From Candidatus Anaerobiospirillum pullicola (GTDB taxonomy: Bacteria > Pseudomonadota > Gammaproteobacteria > Enterobacterales > Succinivibrionaceae): a stretch of DNA of 64,000 nucleotides. Numbering within the stretch: position 1 is the stretch's first letter; every line of letters begins with the position of its first letter. Positions 1-9,038 of the stretch are shown piece after piece. The DNA lies in contig JAHLFE010000044.1 of NCBI GenBank assembly GCA_018884035.1, positions 37,783 through 101,782 on the forward strand. The letters run 5' to 3'. The translations under genes were made by a program, and so were the position numbers. The notes under the pieces were generated by a model, which was not told where the DNA came from, did no database searches, and saw only the letters and a program-made list of their open reading frames with translations.

Positions 1-1
1 T

Positions 2-670
2 TACGCCCTCTCGCTGGTGATTAATGATTTGCGCGACTTTGATAGCAGTGTGCAAGCTCTGCTGCAATCGCCACAGGGACAAAAGCTGCAAGCGGCTATG
101 GATGAGGATTTAACCAGTACGGTTAACCCTCTGATGCAGTCACTGCTCTACTATGAGCTCTCTTTAGAGGATGTTGATCAGGCCTTTGGTAAGTTCATGA
201 CGCAGTTACGCTCCCAAGGCTTGTTAGACCATACGCTGGTTATCGTCACCGCCGCCGAGGGCAATAAGCTCTTAGCCCGTGAGCCCCAGATCTTTGATCG
301 TGAGGTGCAGCATGTGCCTTTAATGGTGCTCTGGCCACAGGAGGTGCACCAAAAGCCAATGGTGGGCTCAGAAGTGCACAACTTAAGCTCACCACAGGAT
401 TTGAGCGCCACGATTGCGCGTGAGATCCTGCACGTCACAACCAGTGTGGGCAACTTTAGTTTAGGCGCCTCCTTAAAGGAGTTACCAGACCGTCCTTATG
501 TGGCTGTAGATGGCGTCGATGAGCTGATTCTGGTAGGCACAGAGAACAACATTATCTACTCTATGGATGGCTCGTCCTACATTGAGAATAATGGGGAGCG
601 CTTACCGGTGCGACCTAATCTCGAGAACCTCATTGAGGCCACGCGCGACTTAAACCGCTTCCTGCGCTAA
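2..670 (+). CDS. yejM: YejM/PbgA-like inner-membrane sulfatase-fold protein, C-terminal part
   Basis: The reading frame is open to the left edge, so only the last ~223 residues are seen. The visible part resembles the C-terminal periplasmic domain of YejM/PbgA (DUF3413 plus sulfatase-like fold), the cardiolipin/LPS-sensing regulator that controls LpxC turnover in enterobacteria. Recognisable elements are a segment with LLDHTLVIVTAAEGNKL, where true sulfatases and phosphoethanolamine transferases have a metal-binding DHG motif, followed by FDREVQHVPLMVLWP and a strand-rich tail. Loss of the metal-binding motif agrees with YejM being non-enzymatic. The five N-terminal membrane helices would lie outside the window. 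The gene is followed after 120 bases by cnoX. The alternative is another alkaline-phosphatase-fold membrane protein. Confidence 0.75.
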   Translation, partial: YALSLVINDLRDFDSSVQALLQSPQGQKLQAAMDEDLTSTVNPLMQSLLYYELSLEDVDQAFGKFMTQLRSQGLLDHTLVIVTAAEGNKLLAREPQIFDREVQHVPLMVLWPQEVHQKPMVGSEVHNLSSPQDLSATIAREILHVTTSVGNFSLGASLKELPDRPYVAVDGVDELILVGTENNIIYSMDGSSYIENNGERLPVRPNLENLIEATRDLNRFLR

Positions 671-790
671 GAAAGACTAAGACTTTCACCCAGCCACATG
701 GTTGCACTCTGAGGCGCAGCCTATCCCTGATTTCATTTGCTTTTGACTTTGCAAGTGGGGTAAGCCCCACGTATTGCTTTTGAGAACAAG

Positions 791-1621
791 ATGATCGTTA
801 CGCAAGAAAATATCGAGCAGGTGTTTGCCACCTCGATGAGCAAGCCGCTGTTTTGCCTGTTTTACACTGATGACCCAACTTGCGACACGGCCAAGAACGC
901 TCTGACCACAGCTATCAGTGACACCAATGAGTATGTGACCTTGGGCCTCTTTAACCTCAAAGAGGAAATTTGCCAAGGCGTGGCCTTGCAGCTTGGCCTC
1001 ATGAACGCGCCTTCTTTAGTGGTGGTGGATAAGGGCCAGCCAGTGGCGATTGCTGAGGGCAACGACATCGTGGCCCACCTGCCAGAGCTGCTCAAGCAGT
1101 ATCTGCCCTCTGAGGCGGAGACGCTGATGCGTGCTGCGCTGCAAGCTGAGGCGGCAGGTGACCTCAACACCGCTTGCTCTAAGGCAGCCGAGGCTTATGC
1201 GCAGGATGACAAAAACTTACAGTTTAAGTTCATCTACGCTCGCATGCTCATTGCGCAGAAGAACACGGCTAAGGCGCATGAGCTCTTAGACAATCCTGGC
1301 CGCGAAGAGCAATCCATGCCTGAGTACCAGCAGCTGCTCTCAGCTCTGACCTTAGCTGAGCAGGCGCAGAACAGCCCAGAACTGTTAGAGCTGGCTCAGA
1401 AGTATGAGCAGGATCCATCCGACGAGAATGCCGTGGCTTATGCGGTGGCGTTAGCGGATGCGGGCAAGAAGGAAGATGCCTTAGTGCTGCTGTTTGCTAA
1501 GCTCAAGGCCGACCTCAATAAGGAAGAGGTGAAGAAGACATTCCTCGATATTCTGAGCACCATGGATGGTGACAAGTTGCAGAGTACTTATCGGCGCAAG
1601 CTTTATACGTTGCTGCACTAA
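791..1621 (+). CDS. cnoX: CnoX-like chaperedoxin (thioredoxin fold plus TPR)
   Basis: 276 residues. The N-terminal ~110 residues read as a thioredoxin fold and the rest as TPR-like helical repeats (AALQAEAAGDLNTACSKAAE and following), the architecture of CnoX/YbbN, a cytoplasmic holdase that protects substrates from oxidative damage and hands them to GroEL or DnaK. The usual CXXC is not present: the active-site region reads TDDPTCDTAK, keeping only the second cysteine (Cys31). E. coli CnoX also lacks a normal CXXC, so this fits the family and argues against a general disulfide reductase. Start is the ATG after the spacer; upstream sequence AACAAG is a weak ribosome site. Length is close to the family norm (~285). 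Confidence 0.85.
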   Translation: MIVTQENIEQVFATSMSKPLFCLFYTDDPTCDTAKNALTTAISDTNEYVTLGLFNLKEEICQGVALQLGLMNAPSLVVVDKGQPVAIAEGNDIVAHLPELLKQYLPSEAETLMRAALQAEAAGDLNTACSKAAEAYAQDDKNLQFKFIYARMLIAQKNTAKAHELLDNPGREEQSMPEYQQLLSALTLAEQAQNSPELLELAQKYEQDPSDENAVAYAVALADAGKKEDALVLLFAKLKADLNKEEVKKTFLDILSTMDGDKLQSTYRRKLYTLLH

Positions 1622-1904
1622 GAGTGTCTGTAGGAGCGGCCTCGAGAGAGCGTATTAAAAGGATAGGCCCCTGCCGCTGCTAATAAGACGTGGCGGCTGG
1701 GGGTTGCTGTTACCTGAGTGGTGCGGTCTTGTGCGCTGCATTGTTAACAGCGCGGCAGCCATTTCCTTGCAAGTACAATGGACGCTGCAGCTCGTGCTCC
1801 CTTATTGATAAGGTCACGAGTAAGGGCACGAGTAAGAGAAAGAGCAAGCGTAAGGGCAAGGGCGGCGCCCCATAAGCCCAAGTTGGGCTTTGCTCTGGTG
1901 ACTC
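1622..1904. other. Spacer between cnoX and perM 3' ends
   Basis: Convergent spacer. It contains a purine-rich stretch of imperfect GTAAGGGCA/GAGTAAGAG units at about 1800-1870 and a short hairpin AAGCCCAA/TTGGGCTT near 1873-1890 that could end either transcript but lacks a good T-run. No convincing gene. Confidence 0.4.
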
Positions 1905-3788
1905 TTAGATGCGCGTAGATGGCTCGTGGTGGGACTCGTTGCTGGCGTCAGGAGAGGTGTTAGTAGTAACTGGCGCTTTATTGCGGCCTATTCTGCGGCG
2001 CGGTAGCTGCGGTGTGGTCTCAGAGTTTGGCCAGCGCACAATCAGGGTCTTGATAAACGTGGCTAGCGGAATGGCAAAGAACACACCCCAGAAGCCCCAG
2101 AGGTTACCAAAGATCAAGATCGCCGCCAGAATGGAAAAGGCGTCCAGATTCATCGCCTTGGAAAAGAGCATTGGCGTCAGCACGTTACTGTCTAAGAGCT
2201 GAATAATGGTGTAAATCACCAATACCCAGAGCAGGCCTGTACTAAAGCCAAACTGGAAGATAGCAACCAAGACTACAGGTACGGCAATGATCACCGCACC
2301 CACATACGGGATCACGACTGAGAGACCCACACCCACACCTAAGAGCATGGCGTAGTTGACACCTAAGAGCATAAAGGCAAGGGTGTTGGCAATGGAGATG
2401 ACAATGATGTGGATGATCTTGCCGCGAATATAGCCTGCAATCTGGCTATGTAGGCTTGGCCAGAACTCCTTCATCAGCACCTGATTGTTGGGCAAGAGAA
2501 AGGTCGCCGCATTGTGCTGTAAGCTCTTTTTGTTGTAGAGCATCAAAAAGGTAAAGATAGGCACAATGATGAGGTAGACTAGCCACGTAAAGGCGTTTAC
2601 TACCGATGGCATCAGCTGCGTGCGCATCAGCGAGGCAATTTGATTGGTGGCGGCAATACGAGCATTGCGCACGTACTGCTCCAGCATCGGCATCGTCACC
2701 ATGGATGGTATGGGCTCTGGCAGATTGACGACAAAGTCGTACACCTCTTGGGCGATGCGTAAGTCAAAGTCCGTAACTGTCAGAGTAAAGGTACCATCAC
2801 CACCGCTAGGGTTTAGCGTGAGATTGCTAAGACGCAGCGCTGGGGTAACCACAGCGTGGTTGACGTTATGCGGATCGGCCAGTAGCTCTGGTCTTTGCAG
2901 CGATTGCTGAGTTAAAACCTGCAGATACTCCTCATCCATAAAAGCCTGCTCGTCGCCTGCGGCAACTGCGATGTCCTCACTCTTGAGCGTGGCTACAGGC
3001 ACATTTTCTTCAGAGGCAGACGCACTGGCAATGGTAGCAGGAGCTGCGCTTGCAGCGACCATAGGCGCCGCTGCTACAGGGGCAGCACTAAGAGTAGCAC
3101 GGGTGGACGTTGTGGCTGTAGCAACATGAGGGGCAGTGGTAGCTGTAGCTGTAGCGGTGGAGATGGCAGCTGTAGTAGCAGGGGAAGCCGTGGTTGCTGT
3201 AGGGGGGGTAGCCGTCAGTGTAGCCCCAGCATTTGAGGTTGGAGCTGGTGTCGTCTCATATGGCGGCAGCATGATGCGCTGATATTGTGCTGTTGGGGCG
3301 GCGAGGCTGCGTGGCAGGGGCTGCAGCGTGGCAGTAGGAGTAGGCGTAGCCGTAGAGCTCGTGGTTGGGGTAGGGTGAGTAGCCTCTGAGGCAGAGCCGT
3401 GTGTAGAGGCAGCCGATGGGGTAGCGGCGGGGGGAGTGGTGGTAGTGTTTTTACCGTTATCGAGGCTAAAAGCGACAATGGAGTTATAGAACTCTGCACC
3501 CTGCTTAATCACATTTGGCACGATCAGCACCATGGTAAAGACGACCAAGGAGCAAAAGAGGATCATAACCACAATGGAGGCTAAGTGCCGTCCCATTTTG
3601 CAGGTGCGGCTTAAAGCCACAACTGGCCAGTCAAGGCAAAAGGCGAGGCATAAGGCGACAACGAGCGGCCCCACCAACCACATAAAGTAGTAGACGGTAA
3701 TAAAGGCCCCCAGCAGCACCAGCGCAAACTCAATGGTGCCTGGCTGGGAGAAGTGGCGCTGATACCAGCGACGAAGCAGGTTTAGCAT
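1905..3788 (-). CDS. perM: AI-2E family transporter (PerM-like) with a large low-complexity insertion
   Basis: 627 residues, against about 350 for ordinary AI-2E/PerM transporters. N-terminal helices are at residues 20-55 and 70-92. The C-terminal half (from ~350) has the family features: FTWLVYLIIVPIFTFLMLY, then GYIRGKIIHIIVISIANTLA, a VIPYVGAVIIAVPVVLVA segment and a final helix with LWGFWGVFFAIPLAT. Between residues ~114 and ~265 lies an almost pure Ala/Thr/Pro/Ser tract, followed by ~80 further residues not typical of the family; together they enlarge the soluble region after the third helix. Family members export small molecules or act as Na+/H+ antiporters; substrate cannot be told. 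Start ATG sits at 3788, and codon use is the same as in neighbours outside the insert. Confidence 0.85.
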   Translation of the reverse strand: MLNLLRRWYQRHFSQPGTIEFALVLLGAFITVYYFMWLVGPLVVALCLAFCLDWPVVALSRTCKMGRHLASIVVMILFCSLVVFTMVLIVPNVIKQGAEFYNSIVAFSLDNGKNTTTTPPAATPSAASTHGSASEATHPTPTTSSTATPTPTATLQPLPRSLAAPTAQYQRIMLPPYETTPAPTSNAGATLTATPPTATTASPATTAAISTATATATTAPHVATATTSTRATLSAAPVAAAPMVAASAAPATIASASASEENVPVATLKSEDIAVAAGDEQAFMDEEYLQVLTQQSLQRPELLADPHNVNHAVVTPALRLSNLTLNPSGGDGTFTLTVTDFDLRIAQEVYDFVVNLPEPIPSMVTMPMLEQYVRNARIAATNQIASLMRTQLMPSVVNAFTWLVYLIIVPIFTFLMLYNKKSLQHNAATFLLPNNQVLMKEFWPSLHSQIAGYIRGKIIHIIVISIANTLAFMLLGVNYAMLLGVGVGLSVVIPYVGAVIIAVPVVLVAIFQFGFSTGLLWVLVIYTIIQLLDSNVLTPMLFSKAMNLDAFSILAAILIFGNLWGFWGVFFAIPLATFIKTLIVRWPNSETTPQLPRRRIGRNKAPVTTNTSPDASNESHHEPSTRI

Positions 3789-4538
3789 GGCAAACTCGAA
3801 GCGAGGGACAGGGGAAAAGTGGCTTTAGATTGCAGACTGCCTCTCGTGAGCGCAGGTAGCAAGCGTCGCTGTGAGCTGACACTTACTGCAAGGGCGATAG
3901 CGACATGCTCGGGAAGTGGTGCTTAAGGAGCTGAGGCTTAAGATGACAGCTTTTGTTTAGGTAAGAATTATAGCAGCTGGCCATTTGCATATGTGAGGTG
4001 AGCCTAAGGCAGGCATAAGGGCATTTTGCTAAACTTAGGGGGCAAAGCCTCTGCTGCCAACGTGGAGTGAGTGCTTGAAGGAGCAACCTACACTGCTGTG
4101 GGCGTAGAGACGATGATTGCTGTGCTTACTGCAACTTATCATTACCAGCAAGCAGAGCCATGACCTTGAGCTCGCTGTTTACCACAGTGGCGTCTGCGTT
4201 GAGCGGGCACGTGCTCTTTATCTCAAGGCGTGGCTGCTAAGGCATAACGTTCTCATTGAGCTTTCTGGTAATAGTCAAGACCACAGCAGCAGTTGCTGCT
4301 GTGCAGCTTTACTGCTAGTAAGCAAGAGCGTAGATAGCTTGAAAGGTTCATATGTGAGCAGAGCTCACCCTAAGCAGGGTATTGCCCTGCCCTGCAGGGC
4401 GTGCCATGCCTCGCCCCTGCATCTACATCTGCATCTGCATTGCATCTGCAAGGGATCTTCAGTGCCTTGCGTTAGAGGCCGCAGGACACAAGCCTTTGAG
4501 GTTATTTACGTAGTATCCACGCGCCGCTGGCTCCTGCT
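3789..4538. other. 750-base spacer upstream of perM and bepA
   Basis: Divergent spacer. The open frames here have no recognisable protein features. A short hexamer repeat of CATCTG/CATCTA units lies at about 4419-4450 and a small palindrome CCCTGCAGGG at about 4390. Promoters for the two flanking genes must lie here but none stands out by eye. Confidence 0.35.
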
Positions 4539-6122
4539 ATGACTCTTACCCTGTCTTCTCTTATGTCATTTTTGCTTGCTGCTAAGCCGCGCACTGTGGC
4601 TACCCCTGTAGCAGCATCTTCTCGTAACTCCTCTAAGCGCTTACGCCGCTTGAGCTTATCTTGTGGTGGGGCCTTGCTTTTCAGCGCCGCCGCTATGCTG
4701 GTGACCCCATCAGCTACTGCCGCTGAATTCTACGATGACAGTAACATTCTCATCCCGCAAATGGGTACGGCTGGAGCCTTAGGCATCAGCGTCCAGCGTG
4801 AAAAGGCCATTGGCGATTTCTTTTTACGTACCGCCCGCGCCAATCTGCCGGTGATCGACGACCCTGTACTTAATGAGTACGTGACCTCCTTAGGCAACAG
4901 ATTGCTGTCTCATGCGGACAATGTGCAATTTCCTTTTGACTTTTTTGTAGTCAAAAACAACGACCTCAATGCCTCGGCCTTTTTAGGCGGTAAGGTCGTG
5001 ATCAACACCGGACTCTTTAACTACGCTTCCACTGAGGATGAGTTTGCTTCGGTGCTGGCGCACGAAATTTCGCACGTGACGCAGCGTCACATCGCGCGCT
5101 TTGTAGAAAAGATGACCATGGCCAACCGTCTCTCGACAGCGGGTGTGGTCGGTTCCATTGTCATGGCGATCTTAAACCCAGCAGTGGGCTTAGCTGCCAT
5201 GTCGACCACCATGGGCGCTTCCATGCAAAGCGGTATTAACTTTACGCGTGACAACGAGTACGAAGCCGATCGCATTGGTATCACCCTGCTTTATCGCGCG
5301 GGCTTAAACCCTCAAGGTATGGTGGACATGTTCCGCTACTTAAACTCGCAGCAGGGCAATATCAACCCTGCCTTTACGCTCCTTATTGACCACCCTTTGT
5401 CTGATGTGCGTATGGCCGAGGCGCAAAATCGCGTCGCCCAATTTGAGCATCGTCCTGATTCGACCAACCCTGACTATCAGTATGCACGGGCGCGCGTGGC
5501 GGTACGCTACACCATGCCTGATGATGAAAAGTCCTTACGAGACTTTAAGCAGGGCTTAAAGCACAATGCCCGTGGCTATACGGAGTACTACCAAAATTAT
5601 GCGCTGGCTTTGGTGTGCTACGAGCTTAAGGAATACGATGAGGCGGCGGGCTATTTACGGCGCTTACCACAGTCGCAGCAGAGCAATCTCTTTGTGCTCG
5701 ATCTTTTTACAGACATCGATATCGCCCGTGGCCAACCTCAGCAGGCGGTAGCGCGTTTACAGCCTTTTTATAAGCGCACGCCGCGCAATCAGGTGATTGT
5801 GGCTAACTTAGCATCGGCATATAACGAGAACATGCAGTACTCGCGCGCCCGTGATCTCTTAGTGGGCTATTTGCGTTATAAGCCAAAGGATGTGCTGGCG
5901 CTTAACCTGTTAGCGACAACCTACACGAAGCTGAAGAATCAGTGTGATACCTTACAGACGCGTGGTGAGGTGTATGCGCTGTCTGCGGCCTATCCTCAGG
6001 CTATGGGCATGTTTAATCAAGCTCTGCAGACGTGCACCGAGATGCTGACGCGTGAGCGGATTAAGGCTCGTGTCAGTGAGCTGGTGACGCAGCGCTCTTT
6101 TGATGAGAGCCTCTTGCGCTAA
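4539..6122 (+). CDS. bepA: BepA-like periplasmic M48 metalloprotease/chaperone with TPR tail
   Basis: 527 residues. A signal peptide follows a long basic n-region (hydrophobic core GALLFSAAAMLVTPSATAA, cleavage near residue 62). The M48 zinc site is complete: HEISH at residues 175-179 and the downstream NEYEADRIG around residue 240 supplying the third ligand. After ~310 the protein is helical with TPR character (YTEYYQNYALALVCYELKEYDEA and similar). This is the layout of BepA/YfgC, which assists assembly of LptD and other outer-membrane barrels and degrades stalled ones. Length is slightly above E. coli BepA (487) because of the longer leader. An internal later start would shorten the n-region but not the mature protein. 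Confidence 0.92.
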   Translation: MTLTLSSLMSFLLAAKPRTVATPVAASSRNSSKRLRRLSLSCGGALLFSAAAMLVTPSATAAEFYDDSNILIPQMGTAGALGISVQREKAIGDFFLRTARANLPVIDDPVLNEYVTSLGNRLLSHADNVQFPFDFFVVKNNDLNASAFLGGKVVINTGLFNYASTEDEFASVLAHEISHVTQRHIARFVEKMTMANRLSTAGVVGSIVMAILNPAVGLAAMSTTMGASMQSGINFTRDNEYEADRIGITLLYRAGLNPQGMVDMFRYLNSQQGNINPAFTLLIDHPLSDVRMAEAQNRVAQFEHRPDSTNPDYQYARARVAVRYTMPDDEKSLRDFKQGLKHNARGYTEYYQNYALALVCYELKEYDEAAGYLRRLPQSQQSNLFVLDLFTDIDIARGQPQQAVARLQPFYKRTPRNQVIVANLASAYNENMQYSRARDLLVGYLRYKPKDVLALNLLATTYTKLKNQCDTLQTRGEVYALSAAYPQAMGMFNQALQTCTEMLTRERIKARVSELVTQRSFDESLLR

Positions 6123-6130
6123 GATGAGCA

Positions 6131-6170
6131 AGGATAAGCAAGGATAAGCAAGGATAAGCAAGGATAAGCA
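6131..6170. repeat. Tandem 10-base repeat
   Basis: Four perfect head-to-tail copies of AGGATAAGCA directly after the bepA stop codon, with a degenerate copy just before (6122-6130). Could vary in copy number between strains. Confidence 0.9.
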
Positions 6171-6295
6171 AGGCGAAGCTCGCTCAGGATAGCGGATAAC
6201 CCGTGGTAGCCTTCTTATCTTAGGTGTGCGGCGCGTTGATTTCAGATGCACTGTCTTAGGCCGAGCTCAGCTGCGTCATCCATATGGCTACAGAA

Positions 6296-6450
6296 CCATA
6301 CCCGCGAAACTAAGAGCTGACAGCTCAACTCAGAGCGTCAGCAACTCATCCCTAAGGGTGATTAAGATGCGCCAAACCAGCTTGTAAGCGCTATAGCTGC
6401 CACTTACAGCACTCATCCCTAAAGAGCATGGAAGCACACCAAGAGCACCA
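6296..6450 (+). repeat. Dispersed repeat family A, copy 1
   Basis: About 150 bases, nearly identical (roughly seven mismatches counted by eye) to the reverse complement of 37575-37728. It begins with CCATACCCGCGAA and ends around AAGAGCA. Internal dyads include GAGCTGACAGCTC, TCATCCCTAAGGGTGA and AGCTATAGCT-type palindromes, so a transcript would fold. No open reading frame spans it. Nature unknown: a mobile-element end, a MITE or a small RNA. Confidence 0.85.
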
Positions 6451-6522
6451 TAAAGCTAGGGGGGGCTTAAGTTTGCTGGTATGCTACAGAACCCTTATGG
6501 TGGTGCTTTCCTTGGGAGAGGC

Positions 6523-6549
6523 GAATGTATATCATCCATGTATATCATC
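6523..6549. repeat. Direct tandem repeat ATGTATATCATC
   Basis: Two adjacent copies of ATGTATATCATC(C) in the spacer before the 776-residue gene. Could be regulatory or chance; AT-rich compared with its surroundings. Confidence 0.6.
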
Positions 6550-6707
6550 ATGGGACAAAAGGTGTGCACCGCTCGCGTAAGTTATGATGTGTTAAGGGCT
6601 GTTAGATGAACGCTGCCTGTAAACGCGCTGGTGTCTACTAAGCAGCAGCAGCAGCTGCTGCTGTTGTGTGGGGGTGTTCAGGTTTTGCTTGTGGAGAGAG
6701 GAACTGC

Positions 6708-9038
6708 ATGTCTAGCAACGAAAGTAATGATATGGCTGTGTCTGGCGCCTCTCTGGCTGCACCAGAAGCAGATGCTGCTACAAAGAAAGCTACAGAGGTT
6801 GTTGCGGCTCCAACCGACGGCGATGAAGGACAAAACGCTGCCTCTTTGACCAAAGCCCCTAGTGGCGATGCAGGGGCACTGGCAGCAGAAGCTCCTACAA
6901 CTGCACCTGCTGTTGCTGCTGTAGAGGTGAATCCGGCAGATGCTTACGCAGAAAAAGAAAGAGTGGTGGTTGGTACCACGGCAGACGGTTATGCCATTAC
7001 TGAAGATGATATTCCGGTTACTGTAAAAGCAAGTGGGGGCAGAAGAGTATTTAGCTCCGTGCCTAATAACACCACGGTGACGCTGGGCATGAAGCACGAT
7101 TTACAAGGCTTCTTTGGTAGCGTGGCTTTTGCGAGCTTTGATGACAATGCTACCGAGGAAAAAAGCCGTGACGCTGTGCTTGAGGCAACGGTGTCTCAGG
7201 GCAGAGAAAGAGAAAAGGCCGAGGCTAATGCGCCGCAACGAGAGCTTACTGTTAGAGAAATGCTTGCAGCTCAAGCTGCTGTCAAAGCACAAGCTAGAGA
7301 GCAAGCGGAGCGTAGCGCTGCTGCAGCTCGTGCTTGCGAAGAAGCTACTACTGCAGCTTCTACAGCAACTGCGCAAGAGGCAGAGACCAGTGCTCCTGTA
7401 GGTGCAAGCGAGCCGTTGTCTGTAGCTACCAGCGACCACTCGGGTGAGTCTGTGCCAGCACCAGTGGCTGCTGAATACGCCTCCGCTGTGGCAGATGACA
7501 CTAACGTGCAGGCTAATGCGGTTGCTGCTGATGCTGCTGATGATGATGCGGACAATAATGAGGAAGAGTATGCGGCTCCGCCTTTAGATGTGTTTGTATC
7601 TGCGCCTCAATCCCCAGCTGTTCCAGCATCAGCCTTAGCTTCAGCGCCTGACGCGCCAATGCCAGAGGTCAGTACCCCTGCCTATAGCAGCGAGGACGCT
7701 GTCTACGTGCCTTACCCTCAAGATGATGCGGAGGCAGTTGCGGCGTATTCGTCATACGATCGTGACTACGATATTTATAATGACGCTGATAGCGCCCCCG
7801 CAGAGGAAGATGCGCCACCTCTCTATGCTTTTGGTGGTGCTGCTTCGTATGGACAAAGTGGCTCGGTGGTAGAGTCTGGTGCCGCTGCTTTTGCTGAATT
7901 CAGCTCTCAAAAAGGAAAACCTAAGGTCAAGCCGCCTAAGACCACGCTGAGCTTGGGCTTACGTCGTGACTTACATGGCTTTTTTGGTAATGTGTCTTTA
8001 GAGCACAAGGCCGATGCAAGCTATGACTTTATGGAGAGCACAACCCGCTTTGAAAAGAGCAGGCTAGCCTCACGTGAGGCACGGGCGCAGGCTAAAGCTG
8101 AGGCGCAAAAAGTTGCGCAAGCGGAGGCACGGCAAAAGCTCTTACAGAGCATTCAAAAGGGCCAAGATGCCCGCGAGCAAGATGCGGTACACAACATTGT
8201 TGATCACAATCCGGTCAACGAGGTAACACGTCCTGATTATAGTGAGGATGAGGTCAATGATCTGACCGACATCTACTCGATTACGCTGCCGGACAACTGG
8301 CATGATGCTGAGGAGTGGTCACCGAAAAATGAAAGGGGGCGTGGACGGCGTCCGCTGTTTCGTCCGATGAGTGACGGCTTTGATAAGCTGCCGATTGAGG
8401 TACGCGAGCGCTCGCTGAAGGCTGCTTTTGAGTATATCTGTACGAGGTATGCTGCCTTAAAAAAAGCTAAAAGCCTCGAACCATTATTAGCGCGTACTCC
8501 GCAAAAAAGTGTTCGAGGCTTAATTCGCATGGCGGCGGTGGACGAACTGCGAATGCGCTACCCAACCAGCTTTGTCATGGTGTTCTTTGACGAGCTCAAG
8601 GTGTCTCCTTCGACTTACCAGCGGTACAAAGAGGGAACGCTGCGCATTTTTGTGGAGCGGCCTAAGACCAAGCCACGTCCTGTGGATCGCTTTGATCTTC
8701 CTTTAAATAACGAGCCCGTAGCGCCAGTTGCTGCGGTGCTGTTTCGTCTGATCTCCGAGTTTGAGAACAAGCTGTCTCTGCGTCATTTACAGATTAAGCT
8801 CAAGCGCGCTGGTTTTTACCTGAGCCAGGATAAGATCAAACAACTCATAGCGATCAACCAAGATAGGCTGCAACGCTTTTCGTTTCTTCAAGTTTCACGC
8901 ACCAAGCGACATGAGGATAATGGTGATGACTTGGCGGTTTTGGCGGCGCGTCAGCAGAAGCGTAGCGGCCGTGCCAAGAGCACCAAGAAAGCAGCTGCCG
9001 CTACGGATGCGGCTGAGGCTAAGGACGAAGAGCCTTAG
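6708..9038 (+). CDS. Unrecognised 776-residue protein with duplicated GFFG motif
   Basis: I do not recognise this family. The ATG at 6708 is chosen over an upstream GTG because GAGAGGAAC precedes it at proper distance. The protein is Ala/Glu/Pro-rich and disordered for long stretches (residues ~1-100, ~170-400). Within it a short motif occurs twice: VTLGMKHDLQGFFGSVAF near residue 125 and LSLGLRRDLHGFFGNVSL near residue 412, each preceded by a T/P segment and followed by a charged helical stretch (KAEAQKVAQAEARQK). From ~540 to ~745 there is an ordered, helix-rich basic domain with VRGLIRMAAVDELRMRYP, SPSTYQRYKEGTLRIFVERP and a possible helix-turn-helix at KLSLRHLQIKLKRAGFYLSQ. The tail is Lys/Ala-rich. 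No signal peptide or membrane segment. It may be a nucleic-acid-binding cytoplasmic protein; that is inference. Confidence 0.75.
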   Translation: MSSNESNDMAVSGASLAAPEADAATKKATEVVAAPTDGDEGQNAASLTKAPSGDAGALAAEAPTTAPAVAAVEVNPADAYAEKERVVVGTTADGYAITEDDIPVTVKASGGRRVFSSVPNNTTVTLGMKHDLQGFFGSVAFASFDDNATEEKSRDAVLEATVSQGREREKAEANAPQRELTVREMLAAQAAVKAQAREQAERSAAAARACEEATTAASTATAQEAETSAPVGASEPLSVATSDHSGESVPAPVAAEYASAVADDTNVQANAVAADAADDDADNNEEEYAAPPLDVFVSAPQSPAVPASALASAPDAPMPEVSTPAYSSEDAVYVPYPQDDAEAVAAYSSYDRDYDIYNDADSAPAEEDAPPLYAFGGAASYGQSGSVVESGAAAFAEFSSQKGKPKVKPPKTTLSLGLRRDLHGFFGNVSLEHKADASYDFMESTTRFEKSRLASREARAQAKAEAQKVAQAEARQKLLQSIQKGQDAREQDAVHNIVDHNPVNEVTRPDYSEDEVNDLTDIYSITLPDNWHDAEEWSPKNERGRGRRPLFRPMSDGFDKLPIEVRERSLKAAFEYICTRYAALKKAKSLEPLLARTPQKSVRGLIRMAAVDELRMRYPTSFVMVFFDELKVSPSTYQRYKEGTLRIFVERPKTKPRPVDRFDLPLNNEPVAPVAAVLFRLISEFENKLSLRHLQIKLKRAGFYLSQDKIKQLIAINQDRLQRFSFLQVSRTKRHEDNGDDLAVLAARQQKRSGRAKSTKKAAAATDAAEAKDEEP

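Noticed and set aside
4117-4542. 141-residue open frame before bepA
   Set aside because: Composition is not protein-like, no ribosome site, and it includes a hexamer repeat; it overlaps the bepA start.
6708-9038. ProQ/FinO RNA chaperone identity for the 776-residue protein
   Set aside because: The basic C-terminal region and Lys/Ala tail recall ProQ at first sight, but the conserved ProQ/FinO core residues are not there and the motifs differ.
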